A stretch of 64,000 nucleotides of DNA from Rostratula benghalensis (GCA_013399305.1 VXAI01000065.1:3952092-4016091), one strand, 5' to 3'; shown: positions 38,601 through 51,483, counted from the first letter of the stretch. Notes: generated from the letters alone by a model not told the origin. A program made the numbers and translations.

Positions 38601-41189
38601 GTTAGGGCTGTAGGGTATATAGTAAACATCTTGCCTGCAAAACCTATTTCAGCTACTGTGGCGGTGCAGATCCATAAAATCTCATGTGTTTAGTTACTTA
38701 AATTCAGAGAAGAAAAAAACTCTCCTGAAAGTTTCAGATGCTGTAAAGAGACCACACTATTAACCATAAATTTAACCATTAATAATCATTAAATTTTCAT
38801 TAAGAGATTTATTTCTATGCAAACAATAGTTAATGCTTTCTGCAATAGTAAGAAAATACAATCCCCAAACCGCAACTGATCACTAACAAAGGATAGTGGT
38901 TGGGCTTTCTGTGATAAGAAAAACAAATAGAAAAGCAGAACACCTCAAGCCTTCAGGCAAAAGCAGCATACAAAACACTTAAATATTTTTGGGTGCATCA
39001 TGGTTTCAGACTAGTACTGCAAATTGAGTATGCAGGCTTTACAGCAAGTGTACCAAATATGAGTAGAGTTCTCAATCTACTCTTACAGTAGACATAAAGA
39101 ATAAAAAATAACATGCTCTTGTTGAGTTCTTTACTCTTCATTTTCATAGCTTATGAAAATAGTCCCCCATCTCTGGAGACTGTTGTGGAGATTATTTATC
39201 AAATGTATAGAGACCAACTGCTGTATCTTTATTGTTTGAAGTCAGAGGTCATGGTCCAATATTGCCATATACTCAGGCAACATACATTCAATAAGAATGG
39301 GTATTATTCTCTTGACCCCATACTGTGGTACATGATATAAAGGAGGATACCCAATACAATGTCAAATACATAAAATACTAACGCATGTAAAGAAGAAAAT
39401 GGAGGAAAATCCTCAGTGACTGTGGGACCCTTTTGTGAAGTGATGTTAACATGGCTAATGCACTCCGGAAAATTTTACCATGTTGTTTTGGCAAAAATCC
39501 TGAAATGGTTGTTAGTCCTGCTATTCCACAGATGGCAGAACAGTGATGTATAAAACCCTGACTGCTTTTCTTTCATCTGAGAAAACAGTGTGCAAGCCCT
39601 GACTTCTTTTTTTTTTTTTTTTTTGCTTTTAGAGTTAATATTTGATACAGAATATGTTAGACTGATTAAAAAGAAATTACTTCTCTATCACCTTTCAACA
39701 TTTGGGGTTGAAACACAAGGCAGAATGCTCTGATTACTATTTTGGTTTCTGTTGTTTTGATAAGAAAAAGATAAAAAGAAAAAAAAAACAGCATAGATAA
39801 ACTGAAGGATTACCAATAGACATTAAGTAGGACACAATGAGTCAGTAGCTCTGCTGAGTTTATCAAAGACACTATTGTTCTGCCATGCAATAGAGGTGAA
39901 AGGTTAATCAGAGGTAAGAACACACTAAAATTTGGGGACCGGAAATGTTATTAAACCTTCTGAAATATACCAAAAGCTCACTTTTTAACTTTTTTACCTT
40001 GCTTCTTTGGAATCTTCACCTCCCCTGGAACAAATCAAGATATCCTGATCTCATTAAATGACCGCTTAACTTGCTTTTCTCAGAAATGTGTTCCATACAG
40101 CCATCATTCACCAAGTGAAGAAATACTGTCAGTTTTCTATATTGATGGAATTTCCTAGGCTAAAGGCTGCATCTATGTTTCAGCTTTTGAACACAACAAA
40201 AAGTTGTGTTAGTTTCAAATTCAAAGCCCATGTATTGGCATGTTCAACATGTCCAAAAAACTATGCCTGATATTCTTCAACTTAAAAAAAGTCCCTAAAG
40301 ATTAGCCCAACAAAGCCCCATTTTCTTAGTTCACATCTTCCTCTTTCTCCTTCTTAGTAGTAAATAGATATGTCTACATCCACACCAGCCCTTTGATTTT
40401 TTTTCTTCTAATGAAAGTAAATTCTGACACTAATGTTAGCAACTCATTCTCCCTCACCTCGGTAGACTTCTATCAACACCTTGCATTTCTGCCTCTCTCT
40501 CTAGCCCAGTCTCCACCCCAAATGATTTCTCCTAGTATTCCCCTTCAAAACAATTAGCAGCACCTCATTCCCTCATTCCTGTTAGCAGACCCACAAGTAG
40601 CTTTCCTCTCAGCCTGTTTGCTTCCAGGCAGAGCAAGTTGGGAAGGCAGTGTTCACTGTTGTTGCCACAGCTCCTTAGTGAGGGCATTCCATGTGTCCCC
40701 CTTCCCTCCAGAAGACAAAGTCAGTAACTTCAAAAGGGCATTTATTAACCATTTTTTAGCTTTGGTGTTATAACTGTCCACACCTTCAACCATTCATCTT
40801 TCTCTTCTTCTTTGAGTATGTACCTGTGCACTTCACATTGCACCAACACTGCATATGGTTGTCTCTCCCATTTATTCTACTCTCTCTGTTCAGCCTTGTG
40901 TTTGAACAGCATGTGTTAAATGTTTCACCAATTTTCTAATGGCCCCATTTCAATTATCTTCTTCTCCCAGTTTAGAGGAAATTAAACATTTACAACTCCT
41001 CAATTTAGAATACATTGCAGTTGAGTTCTCAGTGCTCAAGGGCAAGATGTATTATACCGGTCAGTTTTTAAATGCAGTTACTACTGAGTGCTCTCTAAAT
41101 GGTTTATATATGTCTTTGCTTCAATTGAAGTTTAGAGGCCAAATTTGGACATATCTATCCAGACCTTCTGGACCGCACTGCTCTTTTCT

Positions 41190-41458
41190 CTCTGGTGACT
41201 AGTAATAGGACACTAGGAAAAGGAAGGAAGCTGCAGCAGGGGAAGTTCAGATTGGACATTAGAAAATGGTTCTTCACCAAGACCGTCAGTCACTGGAAGA
41301 GTGTCCCCAGGAGAGTGGTCAAGTCTGACAGAGCTTAAGGAGAATCTGGAGGACGCTCTTATGGTTTACTGTTGGGTGGTCCTGCAAGGAGCAGAAGGTT
41401 GGACTCAGTGATCCTTATGGGTTCCTCCCAACTCAAGATATTCAATGATTCTGTGATT
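41190..41458 (+). mobile_element. CR1 LINE 3' end fragment
   Basis: About 270 bp of CR1 3' UTR. Recognisable landmarks are GTTCAGATTGGACATTAG, GGTTCTTCACCAAGACCGTC, GGTTGGACTCAGTGATCCTT and the end ATTCAATGATTCTGTGATT. The GGATCCTTATGGGTTCCTCC style of the last part indicates a different CR1 subfamily from the other copies. No coding part remains. Confidence 0.9.
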
Positions 41459-43019
41459 CCTGACAAACTACTTTAGTAAATCAAACTAATTTCACACTTG
41501 AAAAAATGAGGAGAGAGCATGTCCATACTCTGCACTTCATGCATCTACATTAAGCACAGAACACATAGTTACATTAGAAAGTTACGTTGCTGTTAACAGA
41601 GAAAGAAAATCATGCCCTGCAGGTAGTGAATGAAAAGCGGAGACCGATTCAGAGGATAAATGTTAAGTACTAAAGTAACTAATATTATATAGTTTAAATA
41701 GCCCAAACTGAACATTTCACTTAAAATGAAGGGAAAATTAGAGACTCTAGTTACAGGGAATCATAGACAATTTTCTCTCATTTAGCCTTCTCAGATTAAA
41801 ACCAAAAGTCATTCAGAATTGAGGCTGTAGGTCTGCTACTCCCAGTTGGGAACAACTGCTAGGAGAAATTCAGGATTACATTACGGAAATGGCCAATAAT
41901 AACACATTGAACATGAAAAGTCATTCACCAGATTTCCTGGAGCTGAACAGGCACTTCCCTTGTTTTTTAAGTTTCCTATTTATCATATCATCATCCTAGA
42001 TTTCTTCAATTCTTTCTATAGTTTGACTCCAGTTTTACATTTCATCTTTTATGGTAAAAGTAGTCACTACAGCAAAGATTCTCTCTATTGAGAGAACTTC
42101 CTAGCATAGCAAGAAGTTCACAGTCCTCTCTGACCCTTTGTGTAACAGCATTCATTGCTAAGCAAATTTAACATTTGATTAATAAGTTTAAGTTGCTATC
42201 ACCATGTTCCTTGCTGTTGGTTCTGATAAAAAGGGTTATGTATTGCCCAGTTTTATGGCATCTACCTTGAGAGACTGTGGGGGGAAAAAGCACCAAGAAA
42301 ATCAACAAATAATTTCTCTGTTTATTTATCTTCAGATAAAGCATACTTCCTAAGGTCCCTTCCAGACCCTTTGTGCTGCTCTTGCAAGAGGAAAAGCTAG
42401 AAAATGCTTGTAACTGGTTACCTGGCATTTCCATGCAAGACCAGAAATCCTCCAGACTGGATGATAGGTGTTTTTCCTATTCTAAATTGCACAGCAGCAC
42501 CAAGTTTAAATTACGTATCAAGCTTTATGATCTGAAAACTGGCACACTCTTATTTATCCAGATTCTATTTAGTGTAGGCTTAAGTTTCTTAATAGAAACT
42601 GAACTCAAGAAAGATGAAAAGGATTGCCAAACAACCATACCAAAACAAACTCTTCTAAGTTTCCCAGTAGGTTCATCAGAACTCCTGTCTATGTTTTGGT
42701 ATACTAGTCTTGTCTTTGCATTTACTAGGAAAGATTTCGCCAGATTAGGTTCAAGAGTTTAGACCAAGATTTGGTCCAGGTAGAAGAAAGATTATTCTGA
42801 GATATCAGAGTTAATCAAATTCAGGATGAATTTGATGACCCGCATTAATCTATTCTATGCCAAGGTATGTTGGCATACATAGTGTGTTTTACAGGGTACA
42901 AAAGAAACCAACAGGAGTCTAGGTCACGGAGTAAAGAAAAAAATTTAGTTAACTTCTCCAGAAACAGAAGTAATTTCTGCTGCTGTAACATTGCAAATGG
43001 GTTGACTATAAGTATACCC
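41459..43019. other. Intergenic sequence, no gene recognised
   Basis: Unique AT-rich DNA. A 129-codon plus-strand frame at 42373-42762 has no recognisable domain and no exon borders. An AAGGTCCCTTCCAGACCC stretch at about 42352 resembles the terminal motif of CR1 but has no octamer tail or flanking homology. Confidence 0.6.
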
Positions 43020-44681
43020 TAGCAGAAAAATAGTGCAGTATGTTTTAGAACTGGATCCTGGGAAGAATATGTGGATGCTGCCCAGATATGTAGGGATGGG
43101 ATCAGGAAAGTTAACATACAGTTGGAGCTGAATTTGACAAAAAATGTGAAGAACAATGTGGGCTTTGACAAGTGCATCTGCCAGAATAGAAAGAAAGTGT
43201 ACATCCCTGGCCATCAAAGATAATACAGAACTAGTGACATTAGAGAAGGCTAGAATTAGAATTCAACATATTTTTTTTTGCCTCAGTTTTCAATGGTAAT
43301 CTCCCTTCTCACTTCTCTCAAGCCTCTGAACCTCAAGACAGGGACCAGGGGAATGAAGTCCCTCCCACTCCAAGTGAAGATCTGGTTCAAGACCAACTGA
43401 AGAAACTGAATATACATGATTCCATGGGACTCCTCAAGGAGGTGCGTCCCAGGTTCCTGAGTGAATTGAATGATGTAGTTGCCAAGCAACAGCCACTCTC
43501 CCCCATATTTGAAAAGTCATGGCAGCTAGGTGAACTCCTCAGTGACTAGAAAATAGGGAAACATTGCACCCATTTCTAAAAAGGGTAAAAAGATCATGGG
43601 AACCAGTGACTAAACAGCCTCACCTCTGTGTCTAGGAAGATAATGAAAGGGACCTGCCTGGAAGGTATGTCAATGTATATGGAGGACTGGGAGGTGATTA
43701 GAGACAGTCAACATGGATACACCAAAGGCAAATCATACCTGACTAAGATAATAGACTTCTACGGTGGACTGACTACATCAGTGGAGAAGGGAAGAGCTAT
43801 GGATATCACTTACCCAGACTTCTATAAGGCCTTGGATACAATCTCCCATAACATTGTTGCTGCTAAATTGTAGAGATCATAGTCACTGGCTCAGTATCCA
43901 AGTAGAAATCAGTAACAAATAGTGTACCTCAAGGGTCTGTACTGGGACTAATACAACTTAGTATCTATATAGACAGTGGGATTGAATGTACACTCAGCAA
44001 GTCTGTCAATGATACCAAGCTGAGGGGTACAACTGATTTACTTAGGGGAAGGGATGCCATCCAGAAGGACATTGGCTGGTTTGAGGAGGAACCTCATGAG
44101 GTTCAGCAATGCCAAGGGCAGAGTCCTGCACCTGAGTCAGGGCAATCCCCAATATCAATGGAGACCAGGGCGGTAATTGATTGACATCAGCCCTGTGGAG
44201 AAGGACTTGGGGCTACTGGCAGACAAAAAGTTGGAAATGACCCAGCAATGTGTACTCACAGCCCAAAAACCCCAACCATATCCTGGACTACAAAAAAAGA
44301 AGCATGGACAGCAGGTCGAGGGAGGTGATTCTGCCCCTCTGCTCTGCTCTTGAGAAACCCCGCCTGGAGTACTGAACCCAGTTCTGGAGCCCTCAGCACA
44401 TGGAAAGATATGGACCTGTTAGCGCAGGACAAGGGGCAATAGTTTTGAACTAAACAGTGTAGATTTAGATTGGACATAAGTAAGAAAATTTTTCTTACCA
44501 AATTTTTTTTGAGGGTGGTGAGACATTGGAACATGTTGCACAGAGATGGTGTGTTCAAGATCAGATTGGATAGGGCTTTGAGCCTGATCTAGTGAAGGAT
44601 GACCCTGCCTGTGGCAAGGAGTTTGGAGTTGATAATCTTTAGAAGCCAATTCCAACCCAAAACATTCTGTGAGTCTGTGAT
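43020..44681 (+). mobile_element. CR1 LINE, long degenerate copy
   Basis: Homology begins shortly before the reverse transcriptase domain (a GATGGGATCAGGAAAGTTAA segment near 43094) and extends to a terminal ATTCTGTGAGTCTGTGA near 44664-44680. Recognisable parts are a degraded linker (43330-43480), a fingers/palm part in an open frame at 43628-43873 (HGYTKGKSYLTKIIDFY; the usual YLDFSKAFDT region reads YPDFYKALDTISHN), and the catalytic box as SVND at 44002-44013 in place of FADD, which removes a catalytic Asp. Frameshifts and small deletions are frequent. This is one of the more diverged copies here, so presumably old. Confidence 0.9.
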
Positions 44682-44929
44682 ACAGTATGTACATTAATAT
44701 TTATATAAAAGAAACATTAAAAGAAAATCCACAGCTGACCAAGCACCTTTTGACGGTAAGGTCCTATATCTAAATTGTTGAAAAGTCTCCTTATAAAAGC
44801 TCCCGTTCTTAAAGGAATAGTGACATAAGTTTTATAAGAACGTGTCTGGATGATCAAAGCAACATTTAGTTTACTTGGCCACTCAGTGCATGAAAAAGAC
44901 CCAATACCAACAGATTCCCAAAGAGTTTG

Positions 44930-45012
44930 GCAAAAGCCACTTGCATGAAGAAACCGTGAAACTAGACCAGATGACTTCTTAAGGTCCTTTTCAACTTCAT
45001 CAATTTTGTAAA
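44930..45012 (+). mobile_element. Possible very old CR1 3' tail
   Basis: The stretch AACTAGACCAGATGACTTCT followed by AAGGTCCTTTTCAACTTC resembles the terminal part of CR1 (GATGATCTTTAAGGTCCCTTCC type), but the octamer tail has decayed to CATCAATTTTGT. The match is short and could be coincidental. Confidence 0.4.
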
Positions 45013-46559
45013 ACAGACTCAATCTTGCTTTCCTTGCTTCAACTCCTTTTGAAGAGGAAACTATATAGCCAGTGTTGATTTAGGTCATGAGATATTCAGC
45101 AGTTTGTCTAATGCATCCTATTGTCAACAGAACAGTTTGAGTCCTGATGTTTTATTAACTACTTTCACAATGTGAACCAGGAAGGAAGAACATTGCACAG
45201 ACAGAGAGAGAACAACTCTCTCTGCAAATTAAAAGAAATAAATATCTGTAACTGCAAAAAAGTACAGAATAAAGAAAATATTGAGCAACTAACATTGTAG
45301 CTAATCATGAACATAACTCAACTTAAAGCAAGGCACTGCAAAATCCTACTGCAGAATTGCAATACAGTAGCAAGTGCCCACTTTAGCCACCCATTAATAA
45401 TATCTGTGATAATGCAAAGATAAAGGACTGTTGAGCACAGAAAAATCTCAGCAGACACTCATAATAATTCATTTTTTACGCAGGTGGCATGCAGGTGTCC
45501 AAGGGAGCTTAGGCAAGAGACAGTCAAAAAGTAACTGAGTATCTAAATCACTTAACATCCTACACAGGTAGAAATAGACTTATTCACACATAAAAACAAC
45601 ATTTTTAGGCTGTGCTGCTTGCAAGGGTCCAACAGACCATCAAGCACTCTGTCAAGCAACATCCTAATCCTACATGTGCACACTTTCAGAGAAACTTCAT
45701 CTTAATTCATCCTCTTCCTATACACTGTGCTAACAAAAAATCACACTAATAAAAATAGTATTAACTTCTCACATGCAAGAGAATTTTTGGAGGAAAACAT
45801 TTCACATTCTTATAGCTGTTGGACAGAATAGAAAATAAAAATAATAATAAAAGAAAAATTACTACCTTGTTCACTTCTATCTTCCCATGGCCTGCTCAAA
45901 GGAGGTAACACCCATCTTAAAGTAACCTCACCTCAAACCTAACTAGGTCCCTAGCAAGCATGAAAAGTTGGAGTCAGGACTAACATAGTTGCAAAAAGTA
46001 ATTAAAATATTTAGAGGAATAGGGAAAGTGAAAGCTTAGCTGCTCATGAAACTGAAAGAAAACTGCTTTATCTTGTATAGCCTGGGTGGTGCTGGCTCAG
46101 CCTATCCTGAAAGTCTCCTCTCTGCTGCTCAAAAACTAGGCCCTCCTGCATCATTCTGTACTGTTTTCTAGACCACCCACTCAGCCATGTATCCACAAAG
46201 CACATGTGCTAGCAATGTCAGCCTTGCACTGAGAGCAGTACCAGTATTACGACCTTATTACTTGCCAGCCAGGCTTCTAATACAGCTTTTCATTTACCTT
46301 TTCAATACCTTTCATTTCTTAATGGTTTGTACATAGTTTCTCTACTGGCCATTAGATGCTTAAGGATTTGAAAGGGGGAACACAACTGCTGGGAAAAAAC
46401 ATCTTTTCAGAGTGAAAATACTTCTAATGTTTTTTTCCTCCCCTTCTTCAGGGATAGCCTTCATTTCTAGATCTTACTAAAAAGATGTATCTGGCAGCTT
46501 CACAAACCTAGTATTTCCTAAACAGAACCCAGACTTTTAATTCTGTCCGTCTGTGAGCA
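45013..46559. other. Intergenic sequence downstream of MLLT3
   Basis: Repeat-free AT-rich sequence containing a short AAT repeat at about 45837-45850. It lies beyond the most distal MLLT3 poly(A) signal candidate proposed here, but if a still more distal site is used, part of it would belong to the 3' UTR. I see no gene. Confidence 0.5.
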
Positions 46560-46576
46560 ATGGCATAAGGTAATAA

Positions 46577-46582
46577 TTTATT
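46577..46582 (-). terminator. MLLT3: Candidate distal poly(A) signal (AATAAA)
   Basis: The minus-strand hexamer AATAAA is followed by a possible CA cleavage dinucleotide about 20 bases on and then a GU-rich stretch (GTCTGGGTTCTGTTTAGG). This arrangement fits a vertebrate polyadenylation site, but AATAAA is common in AT-rich DNA. Confidence 0.35.
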
Positions 46583-48033
46583 CCTATGATGAGAATGGTA
46601 AAGTCTACTCATTGAAATTTCAGCTTTATAGCATCAGTTCTCTGAAGGAACATAGAAAAATGCACGACCTCTTTGTTGTAACATTCAGGAAAGTGTTCCT
46701 TCCAGTAAGAATTGAGTGATGACGAAGAAAATACATCTTATGCTGTATTTACTGACCAACATTTGACTTTGCTTAAATATGTAAACTGGAATAATTAAAA
46801 GTAAATGAGGAATGAACATTCTAAGATTATCACTTGACAGCAAAAGTCAATCTGGCTGAAGTAAAACAGAATATAAGTAAGATGTAATATTCAAACAAAC
46901 ATTAAGCAGACATTAGCATCTCAAACCATAAGACAAGCTTAGATTTTTGTATGATGCTGCGGTACGTCTCTCATCAAGTCAGCAACACAATTACTACAGA
47001 AGCTGTCACCATGCAAGCTGCTTTACACCAGACAGAACTGCTGACCAGCAAACTGTATTGTCTATGTTAATATAAGGAATCACATCCAGCAACTAAGAGA
47101 TCTCTTCTTTACTCCTTTTTTTCTTTTTTCCAATTTGCCTCTATCCCCCAAGTGTATTGTTCTCAGTGCGGTCATACTTCTCTTTCCTGTACAGCCACAG
47201 TGGCATTTCTTGCTGCTCAGGTAAATGCAAGGCCCTACTAAGATTGTGCTTTGATGTTAATTTATCTGCTCAAACACAGAGCCAGCCTTGAAACATTATT
47301 GGTTCAGTTGTGTTAATGCACCGATTAACTCCCAAGCACACAAAAAAGCACTGCAGATATATGAGGTTTAGTCCTCATCATCCTTTTATGCACAACAGTA
47401 AAGCTTCTTCACACAGTATAGAGAGTAGCTTCCTGGTATACACTACATTCTTACATTTACTGCTTCACAATTAAGAAAACTATTGTGGTGTATAAAAGCA
47501 TATGCCTTGCATTTGTTAAACTCTGGAATATATTTGGCACTGCTTATTTCTGCAGTTCCTGCTAGCTCCTGCTATGGCCGAAACCCTGACAAAATTTTCA
47601 TCCTAAATCTCTGTTTCAGTATATTGCACTACAGCCAACTGTGCAAATCAATGGACCCATGAGCAAACATAAGAATAACAAGTTCTTCTATAGACTGAAA
47701 CAACAGTAAGATAAAAGATAAAGTGTTTGCTATTAAAATACCAAGTAGTTAAAGATGGGATAGGATGTTTATGAGCAAAGGCCATATGAAGCAAATCAAA
47801 CATCCTAACATCAGAGCAGTGTCTGGAGTAAGATAATGTATACAATCACCACACAGGACAGTTTTCTCTTCAGTCAGTTCTACAGCTTTCCCATTCATTT
47901 TGCAAACTAAGTAATGGGGCCTGAAATCAATGGGTCATTCAAGAGACCCCAAAACACCAGTACACAGCTTCTAGGAAAACAAGATGATACTTACCAAGTA
48001 AGGACCAAGAACCAAAACAGATTGTGAACATAC

Positions 48034-48039
48034 TTTATT
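48034..48039 (-). terminator. MLLT3: Candidate intermediate poly(A) signal (AATAAA)
   Basis: Minus-strand AATAAA followed about 15-35 bases later by a U/GU-rich stretch (CTGTTTTGGTTCTTGG), a good downstream-element candidate. Use of it would give a 3' UTR of about 3.5 kb. Confidence 0.35.
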
Positions 48040-50210
48040 TCACTGTGAGAATGCAAAAGAAAGGGAATGAGTCAGGCAAAACCCAACAACTTTTGATTTC
48101 CTTCCCTCAGACTAAAAGAAACTAATAAAAATATACTGAGGGTCTCAAAATGCATTGTGTGTACTCTGCTTCTGAAAGAATAGACTTTAACCTAAATCCA
48201 CCCAATCAATGAAAGGAAGAGAGAGAGAAATGATCAACCATGCCCTATGATCCAAACGCTGAAGTCTAAGCATGGGGTTTGTTTTACCTTGGAAGACTTT
48301 CCCCACTTCAGTGTATGACCCCTCCTCCTTTGTTGCCCTTTCTCTTCAGTGTGGACTAAGATGATACTGAAATTTTTGTAAAACCTCTCAGTGAATTAAA
48401 ACTTCTAAAAAGATAATAAACTTGTCTACCCAACTGGGCATCAGCTTTCTGAGGTGAAAAGTTAGTGGCAAGACAAAAACTGTCTTTACTATTAGATGTA
48501 ACTACTGTTCCAATAACAATGATTCACTTAAGCTGAAAATAATTGTTTAGATATAGCAACTTATTGCCAACCTCTGTGTGGTCACTTCAATGAAATAATT
48601 CAGATTCTCACATATAACTTCATTTTGATCAATCTGATGTTAAGTAAAACTCCAAAACAGTCACTAACAAAACACTTTAACCCATCCCATAGATCAATGC
48701 CTGTATATGTTAATGACTTGGAAAGGTTTTGTTTTGTTTTGTTTTTTTAAAGATAAATATGAATGTCTGAAATGAATTGAACAAATATTTATTTTGTTTG
48801 TTTCATATAAAATTAGACAAGCTATTTTTTTTTTTTCAATTTAGATCAACACTTAGTAGGTTCGTATTCTACGGGAATTTTGTGGAAAATGTAACATGTA
48901 CACACTCGACTGCAGGTTATCTTCTTCCCTCTCCCACCTCTCCCACTCAAAATTTGTCTGTCCAAAAAGGATGTTCTACAGGTTGCATGGAATTCATCAG
49001 TAACTTGAATACTGGAATTGCTGTCCTCTTTCTTTCATGCCTATTCACCTATTTGCTGCTTTCTTCTACACCTGTTCTCAGTGTACAATAAAGCTTATCT
49101 AGTGTTTCAAGGGTAAAACTATTCATTCACCCTTTCTAACAAAACAGTGCAATATTTATACTAAAAGTATCATACGATTCTTCCCCTCCTGGAACTCATC
49201 AAGTTCAGTCAAACCAACTCAACCACAAATTATAGTTAGAAAAGATAAAATGGACAAAATTCCATATGTATCTGGCACGACTAAAAGATAGGAAGGTGAA
49301 CACACAATAATAGACCAAAGGTTTTTAAGGTTGCTTTTAGATTTCCAAACATTTTCATATAAAATAATCAATAGAAATTGACGTTTATCCCCTTTCACAT
49401 GCACCCCTCCCCACCATCACCTGCCTTATGTCAACAGTAACTTCAAAATTACACTCCACTCCCCTATCCCTCCCCAATTGCACATCAAGACATCAACTTT
49501 AAAGAACAATGTAATGCTTCAAGTATGCTTCATGCCAATCGTCAATAAGAGTCATAACATTACTGAAAAAGTACACTTGTTCTTGGGAAGCCTAAAAAGG
49601 ACTTCCTGCAGAGTGTGGTCAAACAACATTTTAAATAAGAAGAAAGGCCCCAAAACCAATGTGTATCATGCCCTCTCAAAAAGAATAAAGTGTAAAGTTT
49701 TCTTTGGACTTAAAGAAACATTAAGAGTTACCATCTGAAGAAGAAATAACCCCAATAGGAATTCAGTTTTACAGTGCTGCACAAACTGTGCGCATCAAAC
49801 AGTAAGTCATACAAATTAGCTCTACACATACAGACTACATGTGGCATATAAGCATACACACAACATACTGGCCTGTCCAGAAACAAGATACATTTTTAAG
49901 GCCTGTACACCTGAATAAAACTTTGCATCCAGAAGTATTTTTCAAATTATTTTCTCTTTTCATTGAGGAATTTAAACTTCTAATGGAAGGGTGATGATTT
50001 CATCAAGAAACCATCAGCAATACGAAATCACAAAGCATTGATGTGAAACTTGAGTACGCATCCTCTCATTTTATCATGCATACACAGCAATATGGATTTT
50101 AAGGAATAACGGATGGCATGAAAGAGAATATTCATTTTTATGGACAAGAAATCCTTCTGGAGACACAAGCTGGTTATTGAATAGATACCAGATTCTAGAA
50201 AGTGTAAAAA

Positions 50211-50310
50211 GCATATATGCATGTGTGTGTGTATATATATATATACACATATACACAGGCGTGTGCATGTGTATATACACACATATATACCATATATCAT
50301 ATATGTATTT
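50211..50310. repeat. TG/TA/CA microsatellite within the MLLT3 3' UTR
   Basis: About 100 bases of alternating purine-pyrimidine sequence: a (TG)n block, a (TA)n block and CA-rich blocks. Positions 50228-50249 form a perfect 22-base palindrome centred on (TA)7, so the DNA can extrude a cruciform and the RNA can fold into a hairpin. It is transcribed if the gene's 3' UTR extends past it. Length polymorphism is likely. Confidence 0.92.
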
Positions 50311-50313
50311 ATT
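50308..50313 (-). terminator. MLLT3: Candidate proximal poly(A) signal (AATAAA)
   Basis: Minus-strand AATAAA whose downstream side is the UG/UA microsatellite, so a strongly UG-rich stretch falls where the cleavage-stimulating element would be expected. Use would shorten the 3' UTR to about 1.2 kb. Confidence 0.35.
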
Positions 50314-51483
50314 CCAACATGTAACTGTATAAAACTAGATTTTCTTCTTTTCAAATAAAGGGTTTTAATTTAACAGTTGTAAAAAAAAAAAACAAACAAC
50401 AAAACTAGAAAAAATCCCCAAAATAAACTAAGCAGACCATATACTATACGAACAAACAAAGATGTTATGCAAATAGTTCTATGGTAAAAGTGAGTCACAC
50501 CCTGGCAGCAGAAGTTAAAAGTTGTAGTAATAAATAGCTACAAATTAAGAATTTTCTACAACATTTCATTAGAAGACAGGGCCAGAGTTTCCTCTTCTAT
50601 GATGATCCTGCAGGACACCTTCACTTATATATATATTTAATTTGAGAACAGTAAACAGACACAAGAATGTAGACTGCAAAAAATGCTGGATTCAGGACAG
50701 TATACATAACATTTTTCAATAAAAGTCCTACTAGTTTATTCACTAAGGCTAGACAGCAAGTCAAATGATCCTATTTGGTGCATTATCTACCATGGTCAAG
50801 ATCAATAAACAGACAGAGCCAAGGACCTGCGGTCCAACCTGCTGTGATCCAACCCACCGTGGCAGATGGGTATCAAAATATAGGACCACTCTTTGATCCC
50901 CAACTTTGTATATTGTTTCCTGGAACTGTGCAAGTGTTAAAACACGGTAGTGTTTTAAGTGACTAGAGAAAAATAGCAAGAAGTGGCATTTTAAGATGAG
51001 TAAGGTTACTAGGCTTGTGATAGTACTGTATCTAAAAGAGCACAGATGGGACCCCACTACTTGCAACATCTGGTAGTGTTGTTCAATGACTTGTTGACTT
51101 GAGAATACATGTATGCAATAATAAATAGATCAGTTATGTAATAAGGCAGTGTGCTGAACATGCATTCATCTTGTGGACTGGAACACCACAGAGAGAGATA
51201 CATGATACCATACACATTCATTAAGACCAAGGTTTTTTGTTTGCTTATTGTGTGTTGGTTTTTCAAGGCTATCCAGGCAAACTTCCAGAGCATTTTCTTC
51301 TTGAGAAGAGTGGTCCTCTGAGTCTTATCACTTTTATTCTCCCTTATCAAGAGATGATGACTGGCTTTAAGGAAAAATAAAGGTGAAGAGGGTTGTTTTG
51401 TCCCCTCCCCCCGCAATGTTGGTTGAACTGTTCTGAATGTCTCATTTTGAAGAGCAGTTTTGATGCAGCCGGATGCTGAATCC

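Larger units (their letters stand above)
26246..41189. other. Intergenic gene desert, no gene recognised
   Basis: Fifteen kilobases almost free of recognisable transposons, with an assembly gap at 30566-30600. Composition is AT-rich with homopolymer runs (T at about 27049-27067, 36497-36514 and 39608-39624; T then G at about 37098-37114; G then A at about 37784-37800). A G-rich patch lies at 35597-35629 inside a moderately G+C-rich stretch at 35555-35890. Open frames do not exceed 107 codons and none is recognisable. Low transposon density may mean this interval holds constrained noncoding sequence, but that is inference. Confidence 0.6.
46560..51483 (-). other. MLLT3: MLLT3 3' untranslated region (distal end uncertain)
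   Basis: Sequence directly after the MLLT3 stop codon on the minus strand. Mammalian MLLT3 mRNAs are known for a very long 3' UTR of several kilobases, and this interval is AT-rich and free of recognisable transposons, unlike the DNA beyond 45 kb, which fits a long UTR. AATAAA hexamers on the minus strand lie at 50735-50740, 50308-50313, 48788-48793, 48034-48039 and 46577-46582. I chose the last as the provisional end because it gives a UTR of about 4.9 kb, close to the mammalian length as I remember it. A UG/UA microsatellite (50211-50310) lies inside. The end point is inference and needs transcript data. Confidence 0.5.

Noticed and set aside
42340..42380. AAGGTCCCTTCCAGACCC stretch as a CR1 tail
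   Set aside because: There is no octamer tail and no flanking CR1 homology, and the match is too short to call.
50028..50354. 108-codon minus-strand open frame rich in Tyr, Cys, Ile and His
   Set aside because: Its middle is a translation of the TG/TA microsatellite and the frame is produced by the repeat.
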